64,000 nucleotides of DNA from Kitasatospora sp. NBC_00315 (GTDB taxonomy: Bacteria; Actinomycetota; Actinomycetes; Streptomycetales; Streptomycetaceae), in NCBI RefSeq assembly GCF_041435095.1, contig NZ_CP108025.1, positions 1,550,001 through 1,614,000 of the forward strand, in the 5' to 3' direction. The notes beneath the pieces were generated by a model. That model searched no databases. It was not told the origin of the DNA and worked only from the letters and a program-made list of their open reading frames with translations. A program made the translations under genes and the position numbers. This document shows positions 43,487-52,976 of the stretch, piece after piece. Within the stretch, counting starts at the first letter, position 1. Each line of letters starts with the position of its first letter.

Positions 43487-44532
43487 CACCGCACCCCCCG
43501 CTCGACCCGGCGGCGGACCCAGGCGTTCAGCAGCGCGGCGAGCAACAGCATCGCACCGAGGAAGAACTTGAACCAGTCCGGGTTCCACTGCGCGTAGACG
43601 ATGCCCTTGCTGGTCATGCCGAAGATCAGCGCGCCGAGCGCGGAGCCGGCCACCGAGCCGTAGCCCCCGGTGATCAGGCAGCCGCCGATGACGGCCGCCA
43701 CGATGTAGATCAGCTCGTTGCCGACCCCCTCGCCGGACTGCACCGTGTCGAAGGAGTACAGCAGGTGCTGGCCCAGCACCCAGGCGCAGAAGCCGACGCC
43801 CAGGTAGAGCAGGGTCCTGGTCCGCCCGACCGGCACGCCGACCGCGCGGGCGGCGGCCGCGTCACCGCCCACCGCGAAGATCCAGTTGCCGAAGCCGGTG
43901 CGCAGCAACACCCAGCTGCCGGTCAGCAGCAGGGCCAGCCACCACCAGACGGTGGCCTTGACCGTCAGCCCGCCGACGGTGACCTCGGAGGCGAACAGCC
44001 AGCGGCAGGAGGCGAAGCCCTGCATGTCGGAGATCGGCCTGGTGGTGACCGTCCCGGTGACCAGTTTGGTCACGCCGAGGTTGGCGCCGGTGAGCATCAG
44101 GAAGGTACCGAGCGTGACGATGAAGCTGGGCAGCCCGGTCCGGCCGAGCACCCAGCCGTTGAAACCGCTGACGGCCAGCACGACGACCAGGGAGACCGCC
44201 GTGCCCACCCAGGTCACGGCGGTGAACTGGTAGGAGACCATCGAGGAGGTCAGCGCGGCGGTGGTGACCAGGACGCCGGCCGAGAGGTCGAACTCACCGC
44301 CGATCATGAGCAGCGAGACCGGCACCGCCATGATCCCGATGGTGGACGCGGCGTAGAGCACCGTCCCGACGGAGGCGACCCGGAGGAAGCTGTCGGCGGC
44401 CACCGCGAAGAACAGGAAGACCGCGACGGCCGCGAACAGCGCGCCGATCTCGGGGCGGGCCAGCAGCCGACGGGCGACCGGGGGCCGTTCCGTCGCCAGG
44501 ACGTCGGCGGGCGGCGGCGCGGGAGTGTTCAT
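43486..44532 (-). CDS. Sugar ABC transporter permease (RbsC-like)
   Basis: A 348-residue polytopic permease of the BPD_transp_2/RbsC kind. GTVLYAASTIGIMAVPVSLL followed by IGGEFDLSAG is the family signature. Later motifs are LPSFIVTLGTFLMLTGANLG and IVAAVIGGCLITGGYGSVAG, the coupling-helix region. About ten membrane helices are evident. The ATG at 44532 overlaps the binding-protein stop. Only one permease gene is present, so it would homodimerise. Confidence 0.94.
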   Translation of the reverse strand: MNTPAPPPADVLATERPPVARRLLARPEIGALFAAVAVFLFFAVAADSFLRVASVGTVLYAASTIGIMAVPVSLLMIGGEFDLSAGVLVTTAALTSSMVSYQFTAVTWVGTAVSLVVVLAVSGFNGWVLGRTGLPSFIVTLGTFLMLTGANLGVTKLVTGTVTTRPISDMQGFASCRWLFASEVTVGGLTVKATVWWWLALLLTGSWVLLRTGFGNWIFAVGGDAAAARAVGVPVGRTRTLLYLGVGFCAWVLGQHLLYSFDTVQSGEGVGNELIYIVAAVIGGCLITGGYGSVAGSALGALIFGMTSKGIVYAQWNPDWFKFFLGAMLLLAALLNAWVRRRVERGVR

Positions 44533-45527
44533 CGGGTGCCCCTGGCGACGTCCTGGGCGAGCGCGGCGGCGTCGTTCTCGGTGAGTACCTGGGGGCCGGT
44601 CAGCACGGGCCCGCCACCGCCGAGCACGTCCAGGTTGTAGCGGTACAACCAGAGCAGGTCGACGCCCTCGTAGCCCTGCAGGTAGGGCTGCTGGTCGACG
44701 GCGAAGCCGACGGTGCCCGCCTGAAGGCCGGTCACCACCTGCGGGCCCAGGTCGAAGGTGTCGAGCTCGACCGGGCGCCGGACGTCCTGGACGGCCTGCA
44801 GTGCGGTGGCGGCGATCGGGGCGCTCAGCGTCAGCAGGGTGTCCAGGGCGGGGTCGGCCTGGAGCTCGGCGGAGACGGCGGCCCTGGCGTCGGGCATGTT
44901 GACGCCGTCGACGTAGAGGGTCTGGAACTGCCCGCCGAACATCGACCGGGCGCCCGAGCAGCGCTGCTCCTGGCCCACGTTGCCCTGCTCGTGGATCACG
45001 CAGAGCACGTTCTTGCGGCCCCGGGCGTCCAGTGCGGCGCCGGCCGCCCGACCCGCCGTGGTCTCGTCCTGCCCGATGTGGGTGAGGGCCCCGAACCGCG
45101 CCGAGAACTCCTGGCCGGAGTTGATGCTGATCACCGGGATACCGGCCGCCTTGGCCTTGGCCAGCACCGGGCCGAGCGCGTCGCCCTTGGCGAGGGAGAC
45201 CAGCAGACCGTCGACCCGCTGGTCGATCGCGGCCTGGACGAGCTGGACCTGGTTCTGGGTCTGCGCGTCGTTGGAGTAGAGGAAGGTGATGTTGTCCTTC
45301 GCCGCGGCCTGCTCGGCGCCCTTGCGGACGGTGTCCCAGAAGGCGTCGCCCGCACCGGCGTGGGTGACCATGGCGATCTTCCAGCGAGGGGTGTCCACCG
45401 CCCCGCCGGCCGTCGCGGCGTGCTCGCGGGCCTGCTCGGCCCGTCTTCCGCCGGTGCTGCTGCAGCCCGCGAGGGCCGCCGCGAGCACGAGCGCCGCACA
45501 GAGCGGGCGGAGTCGGGTTCGCCTCAT
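44529..45527 (-). CDS. Sugar ABC transporter substrate-binding lipoprotein
   Basis: A 332-residue extracellular lipoprotein with a lipobox at LVLAAALAGCSS. Its Peripla_BP_4 fold is shown by KIAMVTHAGAGDAFWDTVRK, then VDGLLVSLAKGDAL, GIPVISINSGQ and HIGQDETTAGRAAG. This is the fold used for pentose and hexose binding in ribose-type systems. GGAGAGACGTACAC precedes the ATG at 45527. It is the first gene of the leftward transporter-ROK kinase operon. The exact sugar is not predictable from sequence. Confidence 0.93.
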   Translation of the reverse strand: MRRTRLRPLCAALVLAAALAGCSSTGGRRAEQAREHAATAGGAVDTPRWKIAMVTHAGAGDAFWDTVRKGAEQAAAKDNITFLYSNDAQTQNQVQLVQAAIDQRVDGLLVSLAKGDALGPVLAKAKAAGIPVISINSGQEFSARFGALTHIGQDETTAGRAAGAALDARGRKNVLCVIHEQGNVGQEQRCSGARSMFGGQFQTLYVDGVNMPDARAAVSAELQADPALDTLLTLSAPIAATALQAVQDVRRPVELDTFDLGPQVVTGLQAGTVGFAVDQQPYLQGYEGVDLLWLYRYNLDVLGGGGPVLTGPQVLTENDAAALAQDVARGTR

Positions 45528-45886
45528 GTGTACGTCTCTCCTGCTTCGCCGGCCGGCCGCGCACCGCCGGTCCCTGGTGCACCAGTCTGGGACGCCGGGT
45601 GTCCGGATGCCGGGACCGCCTCGCCCGTCCTCGCCCGGCCGCGGCGGTATCGTGCCTGTTCGGAGGCTTTCCTTGGAGTTGGCTGGGCGAATTCTGCGAC
45701 GACACCCACGCGGGTGGCAGACTGTCCGGGGATCCGAAGCAGATCATCAGGAAAATGTGATGTTCCTCTCAGCTTCCCCACAGCTTCGCCGGCAACCGAT
45801 CTTCCGTTCCATGCCGTCCCATCCCATTGGAGAGCGCACCGGGCACGCGGGTCCCGGGCGGCTTGCAACCCGGATACGAGACTTTG
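45528..45886. other. Divergent control region
   Basis: A 359-bp region between the transporter operon (leftward) and the esterase (rightward). It must hold promoters for both. AT-richer patches lie near 45660-45770. I found no strong palindrome or small gene. Confidence 0.5.
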
Positions 45887-47011
45887 ATGCAACTGACAGG
45901 TACACCGTTCTTCATCTGCACGATCGTCCTCGTGCCGATCTCCATCGCGGTGGCGATGCTGTTCTGGGGCAAGGTCCGCGGACCGCAGCCCCTACGGGTC
46001 CTGTCCAGACTGGCCATGCTGCTCCTCTGCCAGCTCACGGCCGTGCTGATGGTCTTCGTCATGGTCAACAACGCCAACCTGATCTACGGCACCTGGGACG
46101 ACCTGCTCGGGACCGGCAACCACGTCCGGGCCGTACCGGCGGTGCCGCCCGCCGACGGCCCCGGCGCCCCGGGCCAGGACAGCAAGTCCCCCGCGAAGGT
46201 CATCCAGTCCTTCAAGAACGTGGACGACCCCAAGGTGCCCGGTGACGTGAGGCGCACCGACCTCAAGGGCCGGCTCTCCGGGATCGACGGCGAGGTGCTG
46301 GTCTGGCTGCCGCCGCAGTACGACGAGCCCGCCTACAAGGACAAGAAGTTCCCGGTCGTCGAGCTGATCCCCGGCTGGCCCGGCTCCTCCAGCACCTGGT
46401 ACGGCACGCTCAAGGTGTCCGAGCAGCTCAAGCCGCTGATGCAGCAGGGCAAGGTGGCTCCCTTCATCCTGGTCTCGCCGCGCACCCTGCTGCTGGGCAA
46501 CAAGGTCGACGCCGGCTGCACCGACGTCCCCGGCAAGGCCAACGCCGAGACCTGGCTGGCCCGCGACGTGCCGCAGATGGTGCTGGACAACTTCCGGGTC
46601 GACCCGTCCGCCGACCGCTGGGCGGTCGCCGGGTACTCGGCCGGCGCGCACTGCGCCACCAAGCTGGCCATCGCCCACCCCAACCGCTACCGCGCCGGAG
46701 TCAGCCTCTCCGGCTACAACGACCCCGCCATCGAGGCGGAGTCGCTGGTCGGCCAGGACCCGAAACTGCGCGAGGCCAACAACCCGGTCACCATGCTGAG
46801 GACCGCGGCGCAGCCGCCGAAGGTCGCGCTCTACCTCAGCGGCAACAAGGGCGACGGGTTCGAGGACGCGCTGGCGCTCAAGGCGGTGGCCAAGGCCCCG
46901 ACCACCGTCCAGCCCGTGGAGACCACCGGGCCGCACGCCAGCGACGTCTGGCGGCCGATGGTGCCGGGCGTCTTCGAGTGGCTGACCGGCGTCATCCCCG
47001 TCCAGCCCTGA
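45887..47011 (+). CDS. Membrane-anchored alpha/beta-hydrolase (esterase family)
   Basis: A 374-residue protein. Two N-terminal helices (FFICTIVLVPISIAVAMLFW and LAMLLLCQLTAVLMVFVMVN) anchor it with the catalytic domain probably outside. FPVVELIPGWPGSSSTWYG, RDVPQMVLDNFRVDPSADRW and the nucleophile elbow VAGYSAGAHCATKLAI are typical of the esterase-D/mycolyltransferase-like branch. GPHASDVW near the end supplies the His. The ATG at 45887 was chosen. It could be a lipid or peptide esterase; no more specific claim is supported. Confidence 0.88.
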   Translation: MQLTGTPFFICTIVLVPISIAVAMLFWGKVRGPQPLRVLSRLAMLLLCQLTAVLMVFVMVNNANLIYGTWDDLLGTGNHVRAVPAVPPADGPGAPGQDSKSPAKVIQSFKNVDDPKVPGDVRRTDLKGRLSGIDGEVLVWLPPQYDEPAYKDKKFPVVELIPGWPGSSSTWYGTLKVSEQLKPLMQQGKVAPFILVSPRTLLLGNKVDAGCTDVPGKANAETWLARDVPQMVLDNFRVDPSADRWAVAGYSAGAHCATKLAIAHPNRYRAGVSLSGYNDPAIEAESLVGQDPKLREANNPVTMLRTAAQPPKVALYLSGNKGDGFEDALALKAVAKAPTTVQPVETTGPHASDVWRPMVPGVFEWLTGVIPVQP

Positions 47012-47038
47012 CCGGGACGGCCGGAGCCGAGCCGCGAA

Positions 47039-47078
47039 CATGCCGAAGGGCCCCCGCGAGCGGGGGCCCTTCGGCATG
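47039..47078. terminator. Terminator between convergent genes
   Basis: CATGCCGAAGGGCCCCCGC (47039-47057) and GCGGGGGCCCTTCGGCATG (47060-47078) are a perfect inverted repeat of about 19 bp around a short loop, 28 bp after the esterase stop. Confidence 0.85.
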
Positions 47079-47138
47079 ACGGGGCCTCATGACGGGGCCT
47101 CATGACGGGGCCTCACGACGGGGCCTCACGACGGGGCC
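47079..47138. repeat. 13-bp tandem repeat array
   Basis: Units of ACGGGGCCTCAYG are repeated four times with a partial fifth, immediately after the terminator and before the pucR stop. Two units carry CATG and two carry CACG. It is non-coding. Confidence 0.85.
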
Positions 47139-47167
47139 GCGGCCCGAGCGGCACGCGGCCCCGGGGC

Positions 47168-48760
47168 TCAGGCCAGTTCCAGCGCCAGGTAGAAGTCCAC
47201 CCGGTCCTCCAGGCGGGAGAGGTCACGGCCGGTCAACTCCTCGATCCGGCCGATCCGGTAGCGCAGGGTGTTCACGTGCACGTGCAGCTGGGCGGCGCAG
47301 CGCGTCCAGGAGCCGTCCGAGCGCAGGAAGGCCTCCAGCGTGCGGACCAGGTCGGCCTGGTGCTCGATGTCGTACGCGATGACCTTGTCGAGCAGGCGGC
47401 TGCGGAAGGCCCGGCGGACCTCGTCGGGGACGGCGGCCAGCAGCAGGACGTGCGAGGCCAGCTCCTCGGGGCCGGCCACGCAGACCCGGCCGACCCGGGC
47501 GGCGGCGATCCGGCGGGCGTGCCGGGCCTCCTCCAGCGCGCCGCGCAGGCCGCCCGCCTCCTGGGCCGGGGCGGAGACGCCGAGGGTGATCCGGCCCTCG
47601 GAGCCGAGGCCGGCCTCCAGCGGCGCGAGCAGCTCGCGCAGCGTGTCGGCGGGGACGGCGGTGTCCGGGGCGGGCAGCACGACGACCGCGCCGCTGCCGC
47701 CGCCGGCGACCAGCGCCCGGTCGGAGGTCTCGGTGAGAGCTTCCTCCAGGATCGAGCGGACCGCTCCCTCGGGCAGTCCCGTGCCCTCGGCGCTGACCAC
47801 CAGCCAGGACCCCTCCGTCGCCTGCGGCTTGGGCTCGCGCCCCTCGTAGCGGGCGGCCATCGCCGCCGACGCGTACAGGGTGCGGCTGATCTCGGCCGGG
47901 TCGGCGTCGCGCTGGAGCAGGGTCAGCACCTCGTCGGCCAGCCGGCGGCGCAGCCGGCGGCCCTCGTCGCGGCGGGTGCGCTCGGCGGCCACCAGGCGGG
48001 CCAGGTTCTCGGCGAGCTGCTGGCGCTTGGCGGTCCACTCGGTGACGTCGCCGGCGACCGCGAGCAGCCAGTCGGCGAGCGGCGCCTCGGCGTCGGGCGT
48101 CGCCGAGGCGGGCAGCAGCGAGTAGGAGCCGGAGGCGAGCCTGGCCCGGTGCGGCGGGCGCCGGCGCTGGCGCTGGGCCCCGAGGTGGGCGCGGACCAGC
48201 TGGTCGCGGTCCTCGGCGCCGAGCCGGTCGGCGGGGCCGGCGATCACCGCGCCGGTGGGGGTGAGCACCCAGCAGTCGAGGTCCAGGTCGCCGCCGAGCA
48301 GGTCCAGGACGGCGTCCAGGCCACCGCCGCCGGCCGCGGAGACCAGCATCCGGTGGCGGTCGACGAGGGCGGAGAGGTCGGCGGCCCGGTCCGCGGACAC
48401 CTGTCGGCCGATGAACTCGGTGACGGTGCCGAAGGCGATGTCGTCGGGCACCGCGAGCAGCGGCATCCGGTGGCGGCGACAGGCCTCGACCAGGTCCTCG
48501 GGGACGGGCCCGACCTCGGCCTCGCCGGCCGCCAGGGCGACGGCGCCGCCGGTCGCGAGCGTGCGCACGAAGCGCTCGGAGTCGGCCGGGGCGGTGCGCC
48601 AGAGCATGCCGGTGAGCACCAGCTCGCCGCCGTGCAGGTAGCGCCCGGGGTCGTGCAGGTCCGTGGTCATGACGCCGCTGACCTGGCGGTCGAGCTCGTC
48701 CTCGCCGGCGAGCAGCCGCAGTCTGGGGGCTCCGGGGGCGAGCAGGTCACGGACACGCAT
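47168..48760 (-). CDS. pucR: PucR family transcriptional regulator
   Basis: A 530-residue regulator starting at ATG 48760 after AAGGAG. The N-terminal ~120 residues are the purine catabolism PucR domain (MRVRDLLAPGAPRLRLLAGE, VMTTDLHDPGRYLHGGELVL). A GGDEF-like central part follows. The C-terminal PucR HTH_30 is CAAQLHVHVNTLRYRIGRIE. It is divergent from the xanthine dehydrogenase operon across 486 bp, so it very probably controls purine catabolism genes. Confidence 0.93.
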   Translation of the reverse strand: MRVRDLLAPGAPRLRLLAGEDELDRQVSGVMTTDLHDPGRYLHGGELVLTGMLWRTAPADSERFVRTLATGGAVALAAGEAEVGPVPEDLVEACRRHRMPLLAVPDDIAFGTVTEFIGRQVSADRAADLSALVDRHRMLVSAAGGGGLDAVLDLLGGDLDLDCWVLTPTGAVIAGPADRLGAEDRDQLVRAHLGAQRQRRRPPHRARLASGSYSLLPASATPDAEAPLADWLLAVAGDVTEWTAKRQQLAENLARLVAAERTRRDEGRRLRRRLADEVLTLLQRDADPAEISRTLYASAAMAARYEGREPKPQATEGSWLVVSAEGTGLPEGAVRSILEEALTETSDRALVAGGGSGAVVVLPAPDTAVPADTLRELLAPLEAGLGSEGRITLGVSAPAQEAGGLRGALEEARHARRIAAARVGRVCVAGPEELASHVLLLAAVPDEVRRAFRSRLLDKVIAYDIEHQADLVRTLEAFLRSDGSWTRCAAQLHVHVNTLRYRIGRIEELTGRDLSRLEDRVDFYLALELA

Positions 48761-49142
48761 CCGCAGACTCCTTCGGCTGGGGTGACGGTCTTGAACAGGG
48801 CGGGGGCGCAGCCGTCGGGCTCGCCTGCGGGGCTCACAGTGTGCCCGAACATCGGCGCCCGGCGTGACGCGTCGGGCTCCTGCCGGGTCACGGGCCCGTA
48901 GCTCCGCCGTCACGGCCGGATTACGGTCGTAGGTGGCGGCCCCGCGGCCGCTGGACAGGGCGATTGTCCGCCTTAGAGGAACGTACAGGATGCCGGGCGG
49001 CCGTACGGCACGGGCTTCATGCCATCGGTGACTGCCTCCGGGTGGGCCGTCGGCGGTTCACTGGCCACACGCCGCCGGACACGCCCCGGTGACCTGGACT
49101 CAACGCTTCGGCAACGAGACGGTAGCAAGGTCCAGGACACCT

Positions 49143-49156
49143 GGGTTTCGAGACCC
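49143..49156. promoter_or_regulatory. Near-palindrome upstream of xanthine dehydrogenase operon
   Basis: GGGTTTCGAGACCC is a 14-bp dyad (GGGT-Y-TCGA-R-ACCC) 91 bp upstream of the xdh start. It is a candidate PucR or other operator. Confidence 0.4.
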
Positions 49157-49195
49157 GGACGGACGCGCCCAACCGGGCGGGACCGTTCGGATCCC

Positions 49196-49208
49196 GGGCA
49201 CAGTGCCC
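49196..49208. promoter_or_regulatory. Palindrome upstream of xanthine dehydrogenase operon
   Basis: GGGCACAGTGCCC is a perfect 6-1-6 palindrome 38 bp before the xdh ATG, positioned to block transcription or an early leader. Confidence 0.4.
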
Positions 49209-49246
49209 AGCTGTCCGAGCAGGCAACGACTTGAGGAGACACCCGC

Positions 49247-50137
49247 ATGGAGTTCCTTCGGCCCGCTACCTGGGACGAGGCACTCGCGGCGAAGGCTGAG
49301 TACCCGACCGCGCTGCCCATCTCGGGCGGTACGGACGTCATGGTCGAGATGAACTTCGACGTGCACCGGCCATCCGCGATTCTCGACCTCAACCGCATCA
49401 CCGAGCTCGCCGAGTGGGAGACCACGGACGGGGTGGTCGCGCTCGGCGCCTCGGTTCCGTACACCCGGATCATCAACGAGCTCTCCGGCCCGCTGCCCGG
49501 TCTCGCACTGGCGGCCCACACCGTCGGATCCCCCCAGATCCGCAACCGGGGCGGCGTCGGCGGCAACCTCGGCGGGGCCTCCCCCGCCGGTGACGCCCAC
49601 CCCGCGCTGCTGGCCGCCGGCCGGGACGTCTTCGTCGAGGTCGCCTCGCAGGCCCGGGGCACCCGGAGAATCGCGATCGACGACTTCTACGTCGGGGTGA
49701 AGCGCAACTCGATGGAGCAGGACGAGCTGATCCGCCGGGTGCACATCCCGGTCGCGGACGGCCCGCAGCAGTTCTCGAAGATCGGCACCCGCAACGCGAT
49801 GGTCATCGCGGTCTGCGCGTTCGGCTTCGCCCTGCACCCCAAGAACGGCACCGTCGGCACCGGGATCGGCTCGGCCGCCCCCACGCCGCGCCGGGCCGTC
49901 GAGGCCGAGGAGTACCTGCGGGGCGTGCTCGCCGAGCGCGGCCTGTGGGAGTCCGGCGACCTGCTGGGCACCGAGGTGATCCAGACCTTCGGTGAGCTGG
50001 TGAAGGCCGCCGCCTCGCCGATCGACGACGTCCGCGGCACCGCCGACTACCGCCGGCACTCGCTGGCCGTGATGGCCCGGCGCACCCTCACCTGGACGTG
50101 GAACGACTACAGCAAGCAGATCAGGAGCGCGGCATGA
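49247..50137 (+). CDS. xdhB: Xanthine dehydrogenase FAD-binding subunit
   Basis: A 296-residue FAD subunit transferring electrons from the Fe-S subunit to NAD+. PTALPISGGTDVMVEMN is the FAD-binding motif, and VGSPQIRNRGGVGGNLGGAS is the second nucleotide-binding loop. QQFSKIGTRNAMVIAVCAFG and the C-terminal CO_deh_flav_C domain follow. GAGGAG lies 7-12 nt before the ATG. It is first of three overlapping subunit genes. Gene naming follows common xdhABC usage and varies between species. Confidence 0.93.
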   Translation: MEFLRPATWDEALAAKAEYPTALPISGGTDVMVEMNFDVHRPSAILDLNRITELAEWETTDGVVALGASVPYTRIINELSGPLPGLALAAHTVGSPQIRNRGGVGGNLGGASPAGDAHPALLAAGRDVFVEVASQARGTRRIAIDDFYVGVKRNSMEQDELIRRVHIPVADGPQQFSKIGTRNAMVIAVCAFGFALHPKNGTVGTGIGSAAPTPRRAVEAEEYLRGVLAERGLWESGDLLGTEVIQTFGELVKAAASPIDDVRGTADYRRHSLAVMARRTLTWTWNDYSKQIRSAA

Positions 50138-50619
50138 GGGTGACTTTCACCGCCAACGGCAAGCCCGTGGAGGCGGACGACGTCTGGGAGGGCGAGAGCC
50201 TTCTGTACGTGCTGCGCGAGCGGGTCGGCCTGCCGGGTTCCAAGAACGCCTGCGAGCAGGGCGAGTGCGGCTCCTGCACGGTCTATCTGGACGGCACCCC
50301 GGTCTGTTCGTGCCTGGTCGCGGCCGGCCAGGTGCAGGGCCGCGAGGTCCGCACCGTCGAGGGCCTGTCGGACGAGAACGGCGAGCTCGGCCTCGTCCAG
50401 CAGGCGTTCATCGACGCCGGCGCCGTGCAGTGCGGTTTCTGCACCCCCGGCCTGCTGGTGCAGACCGACGCGCTGCTGGACGCCGACGCCCAGCCCAGCG
50501 ACACGGACATCCGCGAGGCCCTCTCGGGGAACCTGTGCCGCTGCACCGGCTACGAGAAGATCATGGACGCGGTGCGGCTCGCTTCCGCCCGCAAGTGCGC
50601 GAAGGCGGCCTCCGAATGA
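50134..50619 (+). CDS. xdhC-type small subunit: Xanthine dehydrogenase [2Fe-2S] subunit
   Basis: A 161-residue iron-sulfur subunit. The plant-ferredoxin-like cluster ligands are Cys40, Cys45, Cys48 and a Cys at 58 or 60 (NACEQGECGSCTVYLDGTPV). The C-terminal cluster uses Cys100, Cys103, Cys135 and Cys137 (QCGFCTPG, NLCRCTGYE). The length is normal. The ATG at 50134 overlaps the previous stop. It passes electrons from the molybdenum site to FAD. The symbol is given loosely, because the same letters are used for the accessory protein in other schemes. Confidence 0.95.
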   Translation: MRVTFTANGKPVEADDVWEGESLLYVLRERVGLPGSKNACEQGECGSCTVYLDGTPVCSCLVAAGQVQGREVRTVEGLSDENGELGLVQQAFIDAGAVQCGFCTPGLLVQTDALLDADAQPSDTDIREALSGNLCRCTGYEKIMDAVRLASARKCAKAASE

Positions 50620-52976
50620 GTACTCGTACCATCCAGGGTGAGAAGAACCTTCAGGACATCCGGCAGGCCAGCAAGGACGGCATCGGCGGCTCCCCGCTGC
50701 GCCCGGACGGCACCCTCAAGGTCAGGGGCGAGTTCGCGTACTCGTCGGACATGTGGCACGAGGACATGCTCTGGGGCATGGCGCTGCGCTCGCCGCACCC
50801 CCGGGCCGACATCCTCTCGGTGGACATCTCCGAGGCGCTCAAGCTGCCCGGCGTCTACGCGGTGCTGACCCACGAGGACATCCCGGGCAGCAAGTTCTAC
50901 GGCCTGGAGATCCAGGACCAGCCGGCCCTGGCGATCGACAAGGTCCGCTACCACGGTGAGGCGATCGCGATCGTCGCGGCCGACCACCCGGAGACGGCCC
51001 GCCGCGCGGTGAAGAAGATCAAGGTCGAGTACGAGGTGCTCAACCCGATCGTCACCGAGGAGCAGTGCCTCGCCCCCGAGATCCACGGCTACGTCCACGA
51101 GCCGCACGAGTACAAGTCGCACGGCTCCGGCAACATCTGCCACAGCCAGAAGCTGGTGCACGGCGGCGGCGTCACGGACGAGATCCGCGCGCTGGCCGAC
51201 GTGATCATCAAGTCCGACTACGAGGTCGGCATGCAGGACCAGGCCTTCCTCGGCCCGGAGTCCGGCCTGGCCGTACCCGCCGAGGACGGCGGCATCGACC
51301 TCTACGTGGCCACCCAGTGGCTGCACGTGGACCGCCAGCAGATGGCGCCGGTGCTCGGTCTGCCGGAGGACAAGGTCCGGCTCACGCTGGCCGGTGTGGG
51401 CGGCGCCTTCGGCGGCCGCGAGGACCTCTCGATGCAGATCCACGCGAGCCTGCTGGCGCAGCGCACCGGCAAACCCGTCAAGATCGTCTATGCCCGGGAC
51501 GAGTCCTTCTTCGGCCACGTGCACCGCCACCCGGCGAAGATGACCTACGAGCACGGCGTCACCCGCGACGGCCGGCTGGTCTTCGCCGACGCCCGGATCG
51601 TGCTGGACGGCGGCGCGTACGCCTCCGCCTCCCCCGCCGTGGTCGGCAACGCCGCCTCGCTGGGCCACGGCCCGTACAACATCCCGAACGTGCGGATGGA
51701 GGCGATCGCCCTCTACAGCAACAACCCGTCCTGCGGCGCGATGCGCGGCTTCGGCGCCGTCCAGGCCGCCTTCGCGTACGAGTCGCAGATGGACAAGCTG
51801 GCCGAGGCGATCGGTATGGACCCGGTCGAGCTGCGCCAGCTGAACGCGATGTCGGAGGGCGACTCGATGCCCACCGGCCAGGTCATCGACTCCCCCGCCC
51901 CGGTCGCCGAGCTGCTTCAGCGGGTGAAGGACATGCCGCTGCCGCCGCCGCTGGACCTGGAGAACCTGGACGTCCGCACGCTGCCCGGCGCGCTGTCCAA
52001 CACCTCGCACGGCGAGGGCATCGTCCGCGGCATCGGCTACTCGGTCGGCATCAAGAACGTCGGCTTCTCCGAGGGCTTCGACGACTACTCCACCGCCCGG
52101 GTCCGCCTGGAGGTCATCGGCGGCGAACCGGTCGCCATGGTGCACACCGCGATGGCCGAGGTCGGCCAGGGCGGCGTCACCGTGCACGCCCAGATCGCCC
52201 GGACCGAGCTGGGCGTCGAGCAGGTCACCATCCACCCGGCCAACACCGAGGTCGGCTCGGCGGGCTCCACCTCCGCCTCCCGTCAGACGTACATGACGGG
52301 CGGCGCGGTGAAGTACGCGGCCGAGGCCGTGAAGGCCGCGCTGATCGAGAAGGGCCGCCGGCGCTACGGCTGGACCCAGAGCGACATCACGCTGAGCGGC
52401 GGCAAGGTGGTCTCCGAGTCCGCCGGCCCGCTGGTCCCGATGGTCGACCTGCTCGGCGACGAGGCGATCGACCTCACCCGCGAGCACCACCACCGCCCGA
52501 CCGTCCCGTTCGACAAGGAGACCGGGCAGGGCTTCGGCCACGTCCAGTACACCTTCTGCGCCAACCGCGCGGTGGTCGACGTGGACGTCGAACTCGGCCT
52601 GGTCAAGGTGGTCGAGCTGACCGCCGCCCAGGACGTCGGCAAGGCGCTCAACCCGCTCTCCGTGATCGGGCAGATCCAGGGCGGCTGCACCCAGGCGCTG
52701 GGTCTGGCCGTGATGGAGGAGATCATCGTCAAGGACGGGAAGGTGCGCAACGCGTCCTTCACCGACTACCTGATCCCCACCATCCTGGACACCCCGCCGA
52801 TCCCGGTCGACATGCTGGAACTCCCCGACCCCAACGCCCCGTACGGGCTGCGCGGTGTCGGCGAGGCCCCGACCGTCTCGGCCACGCCGTGCATCGTCGC
52901 GGCCATCCGCCAGGCGACCGGCAAGGCGCTCCACCGGATCCCGGTCCGGCCCGAGCACATCACCGGGACCCTGTAG
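50616..52976 (+). CDS. xdhA: Xanthine dehydrogenase molybdopterin-binding subunit
   Basis: A 786-residue catalytic subunit that hydroxylates hypoxanthine and xanthine to urate at a molybdopterin-cytosine/adenine-type cofactor. GGAFGGREDLSMQIHAS and GAMRGFGAVQAAFAYESQMD are cofactor-binding motifs. GLRGVGEAPTVSATP holds the catalytic Glu (residue 750). VGQGGVTVHAQIA is the C-terminal pterin motif. The ATG at 50616 overlaps the Fe-S subunit stop (ATGA). Strict xanthine specificity is inferred from the PucR, AzgA and XdhC neighbours rather than from the sequence alone. Confidence 0.94.
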   Translation: MSTRTIQGEKNLQDIRQASKDGIGGSPLRPDGTLKVRGEFAYSSDMWHEDMLWGMALRSPHPRADILSVDISEALKLPGVYAVLTHEDIPGSKFYGLEIQDQPALAIDKVRYHGEAIAIVAADHPETARRAVKKIKVEYEVLNPIVTEEQCLAPEIHGYVHEPHEYKSHGSGNICHSQKLVHGGGVTDEIRALADVIIKSDYEVGMQDQAFLGPESGLAVPAEDGGIDLYVATQWLHVDRQQMAPVLGLPEDKVRLTLAGVGGAFGGREDLSMQIHASLLAQRTGKPVKIVYARDESFFGHVHRHPAKMTYEHGVTRDGRLVFADARIVLDGGAYASASPAVVGNAASLGHGPYNIPNVRMEAIALYSNNPSCGAMRGFGAVQAAFAYESQMDKLAEAIGMDPVELRQLNAMSEGDSMPTGQVIDSPAPVAELLQRVKDMPLPPPLDLENLDVRTLPGALSNTSHGEGIVRGIGYSVGIKNVGFSEGFDDYSTARVRLEVIGGEPVAMVHTAMAEVGQGGVTVHAQIARTELGVEQVTIHPANTEVGSAGSTSASRQTYMTGGAVKYAAEAVKAALIEKGRRRYGWTQSDITLSGGKVVSESAGPLVPMVDLLGDEAIDLTREHHHRPTVPFDKETGQGFGHVQYTFCANRAVVDVDVELGLVKVVELTAAQDVGKALNPLSVIGQIQGGCTQALGLAVMEEIIVKDGKVRNASFTDYLIPTILDTPPIPVDMLELPDPNAPYGLRGVGEAPTVSATPCIVAAIRQATGKALHRIPVRPEHITGTL

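Larger units (their letters stand above)
48761..49246. other. pucR-xdh divergent control region
   Basis: A 486-bp non-coding stretch between divergent genes. It contains two dyads near the xdh side, listed separately, and room for two promoters. No small gene is convincing. Confidence 0.6.
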
